From positions 62,001 to 126,000 of the forward strand of contig CBHWDO010000009.1 of assembly GCA_966112615.1 (NCBI GenBank): a stretch of 64,000 nt of DNA. Direction: 5' to 3'. The first letter of the stretch is position 1, and every line of letters starts with the position of its first letter. Position numbers and translations under genes: made by a program. Source of the stretch: Flavitalea sp966112615. GTDB taxonomy: Bacteria > Bacteroidota > Bacteroidia > Chitinophagales > Chitinophagaceae. Of the stretch, positions 8,674 through 17,351 are shown piece after piece. Under the pieces are notes generated by a model, which was not told where the DNA came from, ran no database searches, and was given only the letters and a program-made list of their open reading frames with translations.

Positions 8674-9717
8674 ATGACACAAAAAAATTTTTCTATCTGC
8701 CTAAAATTCAGTGCAGTATTGATTTTCCTGCAATTATTTCAGCCTTTTCAATCCATTGCCCAGAACGCAGATGCAGATGCTGTGCTTGAGAGAAATAAGG
8801 GACAATATGGAGGACAGATCTCTGCAATAGCCGTGAATGAATCAAAAGTGATCTATACAAAGAACATCGGCGATTACAACATCAATACACAGGAAGATGT
8901 TGGTGCGATCAGTTCATTGTTCACTGCAGCGGTGGTAATGAATTTTGTTGACCAGGGAAAGATCAGCCTGGATGATAAGGTTTCGGAATACCTTCCCATT
9001 TTCAGCAAGTATGCCAAGGGGTATATAACGATTCGTCATTGCCTGGCCAATGCATCCGGGATAGAAGCTGAGAAAGGCGGTATCCAGAAATTTTTACAGA
9101 AGTCGAAGTTTGAGAGCCTTGAGGAGGAAGTCAACAATTATGTTTCCAAAAGAGAGATCAAGACTAACCCCGGACAGGAGATTTATTACAGCAATATCGG
9201 GGCGGCTGTAGCAGCCAGGGTATTGGAAGTGGTGGGAAAGAAAACCTTCGACAGGCTGGCCACTGAACGGATCTTCAGGCCATTGGGGATGAAGAAAACC
9301 ACTTTCCAGGCTGATATGGTGGTGAATGCATCAAATGGTGCAAAATCAAGTACTGCTGATCTCGGGAAATTCATACAGATGATCCTGAATAAAGGAACAC
9401 TTAATGGAAAAGTGTTATTGAGTGAAAAATCAGTGAAGGAATTATTATCCATTCAATTTGCAGATCTGCCAATAGCATATTTTCCAAAGATGGTGGAAGG
9501 AACTGAAGCAACATTAGGTGCATTTGCCATGGATACTAACGCTGATGGACAACCGAAAACCATTGTTGCACCCGGCTTTTTCGGGTCATATTTATACATT
9601 GATCTTTGCCGTAAATATGGTGCAGCCGTGCTCACCAAGCCAACAAAGAATGAGGATAAAAAGTCGATGTACGAGTTTTTAAAGACTGCGTTGGATGGGG
9701 AGAGGGAATGTGAGTAA
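8674..9717 (+). CDS. Exported serine beta-lactamase-fold protein, probably catalytically inactive
   Basis: A 347-residue protein with a signal peptide (hydrophobic to about residue 30, ending SIAQN). The fold of class C beta-lactamase/esterase proteins (PF00144) is clear: MNFVDQGKISLDDKVSEYLP, ITIRHCLANASGIE, YYSNIGAAVAARVLE and IFRPLGMKKTTF. The SxxK motif, normally S-x-[ST]-K before LFTA, reads A78-I-S-S81, so both the nucleophilic serine and the general-base lysine are absent. The YxN motif is kept (YSN), while the third motif region (VAPGFFGSYLY) lacks the usual HxG. It is therefore likely a pseudoenzyme, perhaps binding peptidoglycan or acting as a decoy. It is monocistronic and ends in an 8-bp word repeat. 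Confidence 0.85.
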   Translation: MTQKNFSICLKFSAVLIFLQLFQPFQSIAQNADADAVLERNKGQYGGQISAIAVNESKVIYTKNIGDYNINTQEDVGAISSLFTAAVVMNFVDQGKISLDDKVSEYLPIFSKYAKGYITIRHCLANASGIEAEKGGIQKFLQKSKFESLEEEVNNYVSKREIKTNPGQEIYYSNIGAAVAARVLEVVGKKTFDRLATERIFRPLGMKKTTFQADMVVNASNGAKSSTADLGKFIQMILNKGTLNGKVLLSEKSVKELLSIQFADLPIAYFPKMVEGTEATLGAFAMDTNADGQPKTIVAPGFFGSYLYIDLCRKYGAAVLTKPTKNEDKKSMYEFLKTALDGERECE

Positions 9718-9786
9718 AGGAGATGAGGAGGTGAGGAGTTGAGGAGTTTATACTCCTCTACTCCTCATCTCCTCAACTCCTCACCT
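9718..9786. repeat. Symmetric 8-bp word repeat between convergent genes
   Basis: The left half has octamers GAGGAGAT-like, GAGGAGGT-like, GAGGAGTT, GAGGAGTT. The right half has their reverse complements (ACTCCTCT, ACTCCTCA, TCTCCTCA, ACTCCTCA) around a short TATA centre. The whole can fold as one long hairpin and takes the place of a terminator between the beta-lactamase-fold gene and xylA. Both transcripts would end in the same GAGGAG-type purine word. Confidence 0.85.
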
Positions 9787-9789
9787 TCT

Positions 9790-11103
9790 CTAAATAAACC
9801 TATTCACCATCGCCTCCAACCACTCCTGCTTACCGCTGATCTGCTGAGGTTCACCGTGCTCCAATACATAGGCGCGAAGATCTTCGAGGGAAAGTTTTCC
9901 TTCTTCGAATTCCTTACCTCTTCCATTATCGAAGGATGAATAACGATCGCGGCGGAATTGCTTGTAGGTTGAACGCTGCAGGATATGATCTGCAACCACC
10001 AATGATCTTGCAAATGCATCCATTCCACCAATATGCGCGATGAACAGATCTTCCGGATCAGTTGAGTTCCTGCGGACTTTAGCGTCAAAATTGATTCCCC
10101 CACCCTGCAGTCCACCTGATTCCAACAGGATCAGCATACATTCAACCAGTTCATTCAAGTTCATTGGGAACTGATCAGTATCCCATCCATTCTGGTAATC
10201 ACCGCGGTTCGCATCCATACTTCCCAACATTCCTGCATTTGCAGCAACCTGCAATTCGTGCTGGAATGTATGTCCTGCCAGTGTTGCGTGGTTCACTTCA
10301 ATATTGATCTTGAAATCCTTATCCAGTCCGTATTCTCTTAAGAATCCTATCACTGTTGCACAGTCATAATCATACTGATGTTTGGTAGGTTCACATGGTT
10401 TTGGTTCAATAAAGAAGGTTCCTGTAAAGCCATGTTTTCTTGCATAGTCCCTGGCCATACCAAGGAATCTTCCGAGGTGGTCCAGTTCCCGTTTCATATC
10501 GGTGTTGAGCAGTGTCATATAACCTTCTCTTCCACCCCAGAAAACATAATTCTCACCACCCAATGCGATGGTTGCATCCAGTGCATTTTTAACCTGGGTT
10601 CCCGCGTATGCAAGTGCATGAAAATTAGGATTGGTTGCAGCACCATTCATATACCTCGGGTTAGAAAAAACATTCGCTGTTCCCCATAATAGTTTTACAC
10701 CTGTATCCTGTTGCTTCTGTTTTGCATAGTCAACAATGGTCTGCATACGGGATTCATATTCGGATACACTGTTCCCTTCATCTACCAGGTCAATATCGTG
10801 GAAGCAATAATATGGAACTCCCAGTTTTGTAATTAATTCAAATGCTGCATCCATTTTATCCTTCGCACGTTGTACCGCATCAGAAGCCGCATCCCAGGGG
10901 TGTTTGATAGTTCCTGGTCCAAATGGATCCGAACCGGTATTACAGAAGGAATGCCAATACGCAACTGCAAATTTGAAATGCTCCTTCAACGTTTTTCCTG
11001 CCACTGTACGATTTTCATCATACCATTTAAATGCTAGAGGATTATCAGATTCAGGTCCTTCAAATTTAATGGGACCAATCCCTTTAAAAAATTCCTGGCT
11101 CAT
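9790..11103 (-). CDS. xylA: Xylose isomerase
   Basis: A 437-residue enzyme converting D-xylose to D-xylulose in the cytoplasm. Class II xylose isomerase features are visible: the N-terminal FKGIGPIKFEGPESDNPLAF, the catalytic-His region YCFHDIDLVDEG, the metal-ligand stretch FFIEPKPCEPTKHQYD, INIEVNHATLAGHTF, GMLGSMDANRGD, and the C-terminal GGINFDAKVRRNSTD. Length is normal. It lies 31 bp downstream of xylB on the same strand, so the two form a xylB-xylA operon. No xylose transporter or XylR regulator is visible in the window. Confidence 0.97.
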   Translation of the reverse strand: MSQEFFKGIGPIKFEGPESDNPLAFKWYDENRTVAGKTLKEHFKFAVAYWHSFCNTGSDPFGPGTIKHPWDAASDAVQRAKDKMDAAFELITKLGVPYYCFHDIDLVDEGNSVSEYESRMQTIVDYAKQKQQDTGVKLLWGTANVFSNPRYMNGAATNPNFHALAYAGTQVKNALDATIALGGENYVFWGGREGYMTLLNTDMKRELDHLGRFLGMARDYARKHGFTGTFFIEPKPCEPTKHQYDYDCATVIGFLREYGLDKDFKINIEVNHATLAGHTFQHELQVAANAGMLGSMDANRGDYQNGWDTDQFPMNLNELVECMLILLESGGLQGGGINFDAKVRRNSTDPEDLFIAHIGGMDAFARSLVVADHILQRSTYKQFRRDRYSSFDNGRGKEFEEGKLSLEDLRAYVLEHGEPQQISGKQEWLEAMVNRFI

Positions 11104-11134
11104 CTTCGATTGTTTGATTTTAAATTGATTAATG

Positions 11135-12619
11135 TTAGGTTGTCATGAATTCTTTCCACTTCGTATAGGCATGACCGTAAGCTTCCATTTTTTCCTTATC
11201 CGGATCAATGGAATGAATTACTTCAAGACCATGAAAACTCTCTTTATAATTTTTAAAAACACCGGCACCAACACCTGCGGCCCTTGCTGCTCCCACTGCG
11301 CCATCAGTATTGTATAATTCAACCTGGCATCCTGTGGTATTGCAAAAGATCTCACCAAATACATCACTTAAAAACATATTGGCATGTCCGGCTCTTACCT
11401 TGGTGATCTCCATGCCCATTTCCTTCATGATCTCTATTCCATAGTTCAGCGCAAATACAATTCCTTCCTGTATGGCGCGTGCCAGGTGAGATTGTCCATG
11501 CAGATTAAAATTCAATCCTTCGATCCCCGCACCGGGGTTCATATTGCGAAGGATCCTTTCCGCCCCGTTTCCAAATGGATAACAACGAATTCCTTCTGAA
11601 CCAATAGGCGCAGATGCTGTAAGCTGGTTGATCTGCTCGTAATCCATTCCATGGAAAATATTTTTCCTTGCCCAGCTGTTCAAGATACCTGTTCCATTCA
11701 GGCACATGAGCACTCCATAACGAGGATGGTTATGCGCATTATTAACATGCACAAAACTGTTCACCCTGGAATGCTTATCATAAATAACTTTATCTGTTAC
11801 GCCATACACCACCCCGGAAGTCCCAGCAGTAGCGGCAATTTCACCGGGTTCAAGCACATTTAATGAGTACGCATTATTGGGTTGATCTCCGGCCCGGTAA
11901 CTAACGGGGATGCCTGCACGAAGATCAAGTATGGCTGCTACCTCTTGCCTTAGTGATCCCTGTTCTCCAAAACTAGGAACGATAGAAGCCAGGTGTTCTT
12001 TCTCCAATCCCAATACCTCTAGTACTTCATTGGCAATTGAATTTTCTTTGAAGTCCCAGAAAATTCCTTCAGACAATCCAGAAATAGTTGTCGCAGGATT
12101 TCCTGTCAATTTCAAAGCAATATAATCACCGGGAAGCATCACCGTTCGGATCTGTTCGAAGAGAGCTGGTTCATGCTCTTTAACCCATGCTAGTTTGGAG
12201 GCTGTAAAATTTCCAGGTGAATTTAAAAAATGCTGAAGGCAATACTCTTCACCGAGCTTCTCTAAAGCCATTTCTCCTATCTCCACAGCCCGGGAATCAC
12301 ACCAGATAATAGAGGAACGCAGGGGTTGAAAGTTCTTATCCAAACAAACCAACCCATGCATCTGGTAAGAGATTCCAATGGCAGCAATTTCATCTTTCCC
12401 AAAATCAATTTTTCTTCGAAGCTTATTATAGGCATTCAGCATCTCACTCCACCACATTTCCGGATCCTGTTCAGCAAATCCTGGTAACGGTGAACTTATA
12501 GGCATTTCAACTGAAGGCGATTGTGCAACAGCAACGGGTTTGCCGGAATCAATATCCAATAAAGCAGTTTTAACGGAAGAGGATCCTATATCAATCCCTA
12601 GTAAATATCTTTGACCCAT
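11135..12619 (-). CDS. xylB: Xylulokinase (FGGY family)
   Basis: A 494-residue enzyme phosphorylating D-xylulose. It begins MGQRYLLGIDIGSSSVKT, the N-terminal phosphate-binding motif of FGGY kinases. The open frame continues upstream to 12676, but the Met at 12619 directly precedes the conserved first strand and leaves about 80 bp for the divergent promoters, so it is chosen. Other family motifs: ISYQMHGLVCLD, WCDSRA, LPGDYIALKLTGN, RAGDQPNNAYSLNV, ATAGTSGVVYG and the C-terminal RAGHANMFLSDVFGEIFCN. It is first in an operon with xylA and feeds the pentose phosphate pathway. Confidence 0.95.
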   Translation of the reverse strand: MGQRYLLGIDIGSSSVKTALLDIDSGKPVAVAQSPSVEMPISSPLPGFAEQDPEMWWSEMLNAYNKLRRKIDFGKDEIAAIGISYQMHGLVCLDKNFQPLRSSIIWCDSRAVEIGEMALEKLGEEYCLQHFLNSPGNFTASKLAWVKEHEPALFEQIRTVMLPGDYIALKLTGNPATTISGLSEGIFWDFKENSIANEVLEVLGLEKEHLASIVPSFGEQGSLRQEVAAILDLRAGIPVSYRAGDQPNNAYSLNVLEPGEIAATAGTSGVVYGVTDKVIYDKHSRVNSFVHVNNAHNHPRYGVLMCLNGTGILNSWARKNIFHGMDYEQINQLTASAPIGSEGIRCYPFGNGAERILRNMNPGAGIEGLNFNLHGQSHLARAIQEGIVFALNYGIEIMKEMGMEITKVRAGHANMFLSDVFGEIFCNTTGCQVELYNTDGAVGAARAAGVGAGVFKNYKESFHGLEVIHSIDPDKEKMEAYGHAYTKWKEFMTT

Positions 12620-12698
12620 TAATTCGTCAGAGTTGGTTAAGTTGTTAAACTGACCTAAGTTATGGATTATAATCAAATGAACATCATAGTTTTGTAAC

Positions 12699-13637
12699 GT
12701 GTTAATCGGACATAATCAACGCTACAGCTCAATTATAAAGGCTAAGGCATCGGAATTGGGATTTGATTTTTGTGGTATTGCAAAAGCTCAAAAACTGAAT
12801 GATGATGCAAGAAGACTTGAATCATGGCTTCAATCAGGCATGAATGGAAATATGGCTTATATGGCCAATCATTTCGATCTCAGGGTTGATCCAACAAAAC
12901 TTGTTCCGGGTGCCCGATCAGTAATTACGCTGATGATGAATTATTTCCCTTCCGAAATCCAGGAACCAGGTTCACCAAAGATTTCAAAATATGCTTACGG
13001 AATGGATTACCATGAATTGATCCGTCCAAAATTGCATGAACTACTTGCTTATATTAATAAAGAGATCGGTGAAGTGCATGGTAGAGGTTTTGTGGATTCT
13101 GCACCTGTACTGGAACGCGCTTGGGCACAACGTTCTGGGTTGGGTTGGATTGGACGTAACGGAAATCTGATCAGTAAACAACATGGATCTTTTTTCTTTC
13201 TCGCAACACTCATTGTTGATATTGAACTTGCCTATGATGATGCTTATGCAAAAGATTATTGCGGATCATGCAGGAAATGTATTGATGCCTGCCCTACTGA
13301 TGCCATCATGGAAAATAAAGTGATCAATGGATCGCAATGCATTTCTTATTTCACCATCGAGCTAAAAGACCAGCTGATCCCGGAAAACATGCAGGGCAAG
13401 TTCAACGACTGGATGTTCGGATGTGATGTATGCCAGGATGTTTGTCCATGGAACAGGTTCTCTAAACCTCACTCCCAGCAAGGGTTTCAGCCTATCAGGG
13501 AATTACTTGAATTCTCCCATGAAGATTGGGAAGAGCTTACAGAAGAGTCATTTAAAAAGATCTTTAAAAATTCTCCTATCAAAAGAAGCAAGTTCAGTGG
13601 CATCCGAAGGAACCTGCAATTTCTTCAAACAAAATGA
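12699..13637 (+). CDS. queG: Epoxyqueuosine reductase
   Basis: A 312-residue cobalamin-dependent iron-sulfur enzyme for the last step of queuosine synthesis in tRNA. The start is GTG at 12699; no in-frame ATG precedes the conserved helix. Seen: ELGFDFCGIAKA, MNGNMAYMANH, VDSAPVLERAWAQRSGLGW, IGRNGNLI, and the two 4Fe-4S clusters CGSCRKCIDACP and CDVCQDVCPW, followed by NSPIKRSKFSGIRRN. Length is slightly below E. coli QueG because the C-terminal HEAT-like repeats are missing, which is usual in Bacteroidota. Divergent from xylB. It stops 3 bp before the end of the convergent beta-barrel gene. Confidence 0.95.
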   Translation: MLIGHNQRYSSIIKAKASELGFDFCGIAKAQKLNDDARRLESWLQSGMNGNMAYMANHFDLRVDPTKLVPGARSVITLMMNYFPSEIQEPGSPKISKYAYGMDYHELIRPKLHELLAYINKEIGEVHGRGFVDSAPVLERAWAQRSGLGWIGRNGNLISKQHGSFFFLATLIVDIELAYDDAYAKDYCGSCRKCIDACPTDAIMENKVINGSQCISYFTIELKDQLIPENMQGKFNDWMFGCDVCQDVCPWNRFSKPHSQQGFQPIRELLEFSHEDWEELTEESFKKIFKNSPIKRSKFSGIRRNLQFLQTK

Positions 13638-13640
13638 TCA

Positions 13641-14948
13641 TCACTTTTGAAGGAACCATCTTGCCTGCAACGCACCCGATAATAAATGCCTGCTGTCAGA
13701 ATACTGTGAAGTGATATCAGAAACCTGGTATCTGAATACTGGTCCCACCTGCAATGGATGCTTTGATCTTTTAAACAATGATACTTCAAATCCGCCCGTT
13801 AAGCCAAACATGAAGCGGTTCATATTATCCTTGTCTTTGTAGTAAATACCTGTTACAGGATCGAAGATCAGCATATCCGATGTAATGACTGCTGCACCAG
13901 TTACACCTGCATTTGCTGAAAACCATTTTTTATTGAACCTTACAGTCAGCGGGATCTCCAGCATACTGTGCTGCATTTTGTATCGATGCTTTGGATCAGG
14001 AGAATAGTAATAATTGATCCTTGAACTATCGCGGGTTCCCGGGTTGATGGTTCTTTGTTCGTTGATCTTTGTTCCAACCCTTAAGTATGACGTGTACCTG
14101 GTATAATTCAATCCACTGCTGATAATGAAATTTTTACTGATCGGTCTTTCAAGGAATGCACCTACAGCATAGAAATTACCCGGCTCAACCACCGCTGAAC
14201 GATACCGGATATTGGTAAAGTTAGGAGGCATCATGGATGAGGAAGGTGGTTGTGAAGTTTGCCTGATAAGATTTCTGTCATACACTCCCGATACACCGGC
14301 AGAAGCATTGAAGCCATAACTCCAGTTTCTTAAAGGCTTTGCGGGCGCAAGACTTGCAGCTTCTGCAAAATCATGAAGATCTCTATCGGCCTTGATTTCA
14401 TTTAATGAGTTGATGCGGGTTATATCTCCAGGTTGCGCAGTTTTAATGTTCGTTTCTGAAGATTCAATTTCCAATGCAGGAACATTATCAATTTCGATAA
14501 TGGAAGTTTCTTTTAAAAATTCTTCTTTGTAAACTTTTGCACCTCGATTTTTAAGTGAAGAAGAAAATACAGGCCTGCTTAAAGAATTATCAGCAGTGAG
14601 TTTTGGTTCAGCAGGCCTGTTAGTAGATTCAGTCTGTTCTTTTGTCTGACCAGTTACCACTGGTTCTTTATGGAGAGAAGTTTTTTCGTCGATATGCTGC
14701 TTGGATCCTGAAGAAGTTTCAGAAAAAATTTTTTCCTGCTGTTGTTTTGATGAGATAAGGTTATTTCCGAGGAATAGTGATCCAACAATAATCAAAGCTG
14801 CGGCAGGAGCTGCCCACCAGTAAATGATCCTGCGTTTACGGCGCCTGTCTAATTCTGCCTCAACGCCCGACCACACTGCGCTTGAAGGACTGAACCGGAG
14901 CTCATCCATCTTATCACGTACCTGTTCTTCAAATCTGTTAACGGACAT
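13641..14948 (-). CDS. Anti-sigma-like membrane protein with a C-terminal beta-barrel domain
   Basis: A 435-residue protein. Residues 1-37 form a short cytoplasmic anti-sigma-type helix region (FEEQVRDKMDELRFSPSSAV, then an RRRKRR stop-transfer), one TM segment at about 41-62 (IIYWWAAPAAALIIVGSLFL), a Ser/Thr/Lys-rich linker to about 205, and a PorT/OmpA-like barrel domain (YGFNASAGVSG, SGLNYTRYTSYL, PLTVRFNKKWFSANAGV, GLTGGFEVSLF). The gene overlaps the ECF sigma gene by 11 bp and is translationally coupled to it. Inferred role: inner-membrane anti-sigma factor with a periplasmic barrel-like sensing part. Pairs of this design are frequent in Chitinophagaceae, but the ligand is unknown. Confidence 0.75.
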   Translation of the reverse strand: MSVNRFEEQVRDKMDELRFSPSSAVWSGVEAELDRRRKRRIIYWWAAPAAALIIVGSLFLGNNLISSKQQQEKIFSETSSGSKQHIDEKTSLHKEPVVTGQTKEQTESTNRPAEPKLTADNSLSRPVFSSSLKNRGAKVYKEEFLKETSIIEIDNVPALEIESSETNIKTAQPGDITRINSLNEIKADRDLHDFAEAASLAPAKPLRNWSYGFNASAGVSGVYDRNLIRQTSQPPSSSMMPPNFTNIRYRSAVVEPGNFYAVGAFLERPISKNFIISSGLNYTRYTSYLRVGTKINEQRTINPGTRDSSRINYYYSPDPKHRYKMQHSMLEIPLTVRFNKKWFSANAGVTGAAVITSDMLIFDPVTGIYYKDKDNMNRFMFGLTGGFEVSLFKRSKHPLQVGPVFRYQVSDITSQYSDSRHLLSGALQARWFLQK

Positions 14949-15495
14949 AATTCGACATTTTTTCAGGGTTAGACTCTTTGTTCATCCAGGTGATCAGTAA
15001 TGACCTTGCCCTGGAATACTGTGACCTGGAAGTTCCTTCATTGATACCCATCATCTCAGCAATTTCTCCATGAGAATACCCTTCTACTGCATATAGGTTG
15101 AAAATGGTCTGGTATCCTGTGGGCAACTGCCTTATCAGGGCAGCAATTTCTTTTGCATTCATCCTTACTTCCGGTTCATCGGTAGAAACAGGGTGCATGA
15201 CTGCATCGGTAAACACCATTTCCGACTGGTATTTGCTGTTCTTTTTCAGGTAATTAATGGCTGTATTTACCATTATCCTGCGAATCCAGCCTGCCAGTTC
15301 TCCGTCGAACTTAAACTGGTGCATCCTGGTGAAAACCTTCACAAATCCTTCCTGGAGTACATCTTCCGCATCCTGCCTTGATTTGGTATACCTGTAACAA
15401 ACAGCCAGCATAGCATCAGCGAACTGCTCGTAGAGCATTAGCTGCGCCTTGCGGTCGCCCTTCATACATTGTTTTACCAGTTTATAATTGTCCAT
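14938..15495 (-). CDS. ECF-type RNA polymerase sigma-70 factor
   Basis: About 185 residues from MDNYKLVKQCMKGDRKAQ. Region 2 is seen at about 18-85 (LYEQFADAMLAVCYRYTKSR, QDAEDVLQEGFVKVF, GWIRRIMVNTAINYLKK) and region 4 at about 125-175 (LIRQLPTGYQTIFNLYAVEG, YSHGEIAEMMGINEGTSRSQ, YSRARSLL). The open frame extends 9 codons upstream to 15522, but the Met at 15495 matches the family start and avoids running into the divergent bioA region. It overlaps the anti-sigma/barrel gene by 11 bp, so the two form an operon. It probably drives a regulon responding to an envelope signal. Confidence 0.93.
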   Translation of the reverse strand: MDNYKLVKQCMKGDRKAQLMLYEQFADAMLAVCYRYTKSRQDAEDVLQEGFVKVFTRMHQFKFDGELAGWIRRIMVNTAINYLKKNSKYQSEMVFTDAVMHPVSTDEPEVRMNAKEIAALIRQLPTGYQTIFNLYAVEGYSHGEIAEMMGINEGTSRSQYSRARSLLITWMNKESNPEKMSNYVR

Positions 15496-15587
15496 CAGGA
15501 TAACAGTTTGCTTTGACAACACCCGGTCAGGCTCCGTTGCACCGACCTGTTAATTCTTTCCCTGCAAAAGGATTTTTTGATTCCGCT

Positions 15588-15595
15588 TATCTTTG
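15588..15595 (+). promoter_or_regulatory. Bacteroidota-type -7 element (TATCTTTG) upstream of bioA
   Basis: TATCTTTG fits the TAnnTTTG -7 consensus of the Bacteroidota housekeeping sigma factor. It ends 7 bp before the chosen bioA ATG (15603), so the transcript would have almost no 5' leader. No convincing -33 TTTG is seen at the usual distance. Position supports the shorter bioA start. Confidence 0.45.
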
Positions 15596-15602
15596 GCCAC
15601 TT

Positions 15603-16859
15603 ATGAGTAGTGACCTTTTATCGCGCGACAAATCAGTGATCTGGCATCCTTTTACCCCGCAAAAGTACAGTCCTGTACCAGTTCCCATCGCAAAAGGTGA
15701 TGGAGCGTATTTAATCGATACAAGCGGTAACCGGATACTTGATGCGATAAGCAGCTGGTGGGTTACAATTCACGGCCATGCCCATCCATACATTGCTGAA
15801 AAGCTGTACCACCAGGCATCTACACTGGAGCAGGTGATCTTTGCCGGTTTTACCCATGAACCTGCGGTTCAGCTGGCGGAGAGGTTATTACCCATTCTGC
15901 CCGGAAATTTTTCTAAGGTCTTTTATTCTGATAATGGATCCACTTCAACGGAGGTAGCGATCAAAATGTCGTTGCAATACTGGTGGAATCTTGGAAAGAA
16001 TGATCGAAGAAAGATCATTGCATTAAAAGATAGCTATCATGGAGATACTTTCGGGGCGATGAGCGTGAGTGAAAGAAGTGTATTCACCATGGCTTTCCAG
16101 GATCATTTATTTGAAGTGATATTTATTGATGAACTGCATGATGCTTCCGGTTTGGATCTTCCATGGAATGACATTGCAGCCTTTATTTATGAACCATTGA
16201 TCCAGGGAGCGGGAGGAATGAAGTTTTACGATGCAAAAGACCTTGATAATTTTTTAGGATTATGCAGAGCTAATGAAGTGATCTGTATTGCCGATGAAGT
16301 GATGACCGGATTCGGTAGAACAGGAAAAATGTTTGCTTCAGAGTATTGCAACAACAAACCGGATATCATCTGCCTGAGTAAAGGATTGACAGGAGGAACA
16401 TTACCTCTTGGTGTAACAGCATGTACTGCAGAACTACATGAAGCATTTGTTTCTGATGATAAATTGAAAACATTCTTTCATGGACACAGTTTTACTGCCA
16501 ATCCATTATCATGTACCGCAGCATTAGCCAGCCTGGATCTTTTTGAACAAGAAAATACATTAGAAAGAATTGCAGGGATCAACCAATGGCAGAATGAATT
16601 TCACACCATATTATTGGATAGTCCTCTTGCATCAAGAATAAAGAACTACCGGCACCTCGGGACTATTGTTGCCTTTGAATGGGATGACCCAAACAGTACC
16701 TACCTGAACAGCACCAGTGCCACAGTCACGCAGAAGATGCTGGAACAGGGAATTTTTCTCAGGCCATTAGGCAATACAGTTTACATGATGCCGGTATATT
16801 GTTCTGAAAAGGAAGAAATAAAAAGTATTTACGAAGCACTGTTAAAAGTACTTGAATAG
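15603..16859 (+). CDS. bioA: Adenosylmethionine-8-amino-7-oxononanoate aminotransferase
   Basis: A 418-residue class III PLP aminotransferase of biotin synthesis; it uses S-adenosylmethionine as amino donor to make 7,8-diaminopelargonate. Seen: SVIWHPFTPQK at the N-terminus and SSWWVTIHGHAHP, both typical of BioA rather than other class III enzymes, then VFYSDNGSTSTEVAIKMSLQ, SYHGDTFGAMSV, IADEVMTGFGRTG, and the PLP lysine in LSKGLTGG. The frame is open 30 codons further up (15513), but homology begins at MSSDLLSRDKSVIWHPF and a -7 element lies just upstream. No other bio genes are in the window. The stop is 4 bp from the convergent DUF4242 gene. Confidence 0.95.
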   Translation: MSSDLLSRDKSVIWHPFTPQKYSPVPVPIAKGDGAYLIDTSGNRILDAISSWWVTIHGHAHPYIAEKLYHQASTLEQVIFAGFTHEPAVQLAERLLPILPGNFSKVFYSDNGSTSTEVAIKMSLQYWWNLGKNDRRKIIALKDSYHGDTFGAMSVSERSVFTMAFQDHLFEVIFIDELHDASGLDLPWNDIAAFIYEPLIQGAGGMKFYDAKDLDNFLGLCRANEVICIADEVMTGFGRTGKMFASEYCNNKPDIICLSKGLTGGTLPLGVTACTAELHEAFVSDDKLKTFFHGHSFTANPLSCTAALASLDLFEQENTLERIAGINQWQNEFHTILLDSPLASRIKNYRHLGTIVAFEWDDPNSTYLNSTSATVTQKMLEQGIFLRPLGNTVYMMPVYCSEKEEIKSIYEALLKVLE

Positions 16860-16863
16860 CTTT

Positions 16864-17247
16864 TTATTCTGCAGTAGCAGGGCTTATGGTATTACTGATT
16901 TCAGAGATCTTCGTAATTGGAAAGCCTCCTTTTTTTGCGTGTTCTTTGATCAGGTTTTCATTCTGAGCCTGGTACACGCAGTAGATTTTATTATCGAGAA
17001 CATAACTTTGAAGCCATTTAATTTCAGGCCCCATTTCTTTTAAAACTGTACATGACTTTTGAGAAATTCCTTTCAGATCTCCCGGTGTAAAATTTCCTGC
17101 ACCAGGAATATCTCTTTCAATCAGAAATGTTTTCATTTTGCTGGAGTTTGTTGTTGATTTTGATTCGGTGTTTTGTGCATGAAGACTACTTGTAAATAAA
17201 AGTACCAATGACATAAAACCCAGTCGCAGTAAAGATTTGAGGCGCAT
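16864..17247 (-). CDS. Exported DUF4242 (nickel-binding SCO4226-like) protein
   Basis: A 127-residue protein with a signal peptide (hydrophobic 7-22, ending LHAQN). The mature part starts KMKTFLIERDIPGAGNFTPG and continues IKWLQSYVLDNKIYCVYQA, ENLIKEHAKKGGFPITKI, the alpha/beta pattern of the DUF4242 family. One member, SCO4226, is known to bind nickel; whether this one binds metal is inference. It lies downstream of an AraC-type regulator whose N-terminal domain is also DUF4242-like, with 104 bp between them. Its stop nearly touches the convergent bioA stop. Confidence 0.8.
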   Translation of the reverse strand: MRLKSLLRLGFMSLVLLFTSSLHAQNTESKSTTNSSKMKTFLIERDIPGAGNFTPGDLKGISQKSCTVLKEMGPEIKWLQSYVLDNKIYCVYQAQNENLIKEHAKKGGFPITKISEISNTISPATAE

Positions 17248-17351
17248 GGAATTATTGATTTGATGGTTAAGATTTAACCAAAGATAAATTCAACAAATGC
17301 CTTCCTCCTATCTCAATTCATGCAAAGAATGGTAATTTTTATGCAATGTAT

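Noticed and set aside
12620..12676. 19-codon upstream extension of xylulokinase
   Set aside because: It would leave only 22 bp to the divergent queG start, and the family begins at the Met at 12619.
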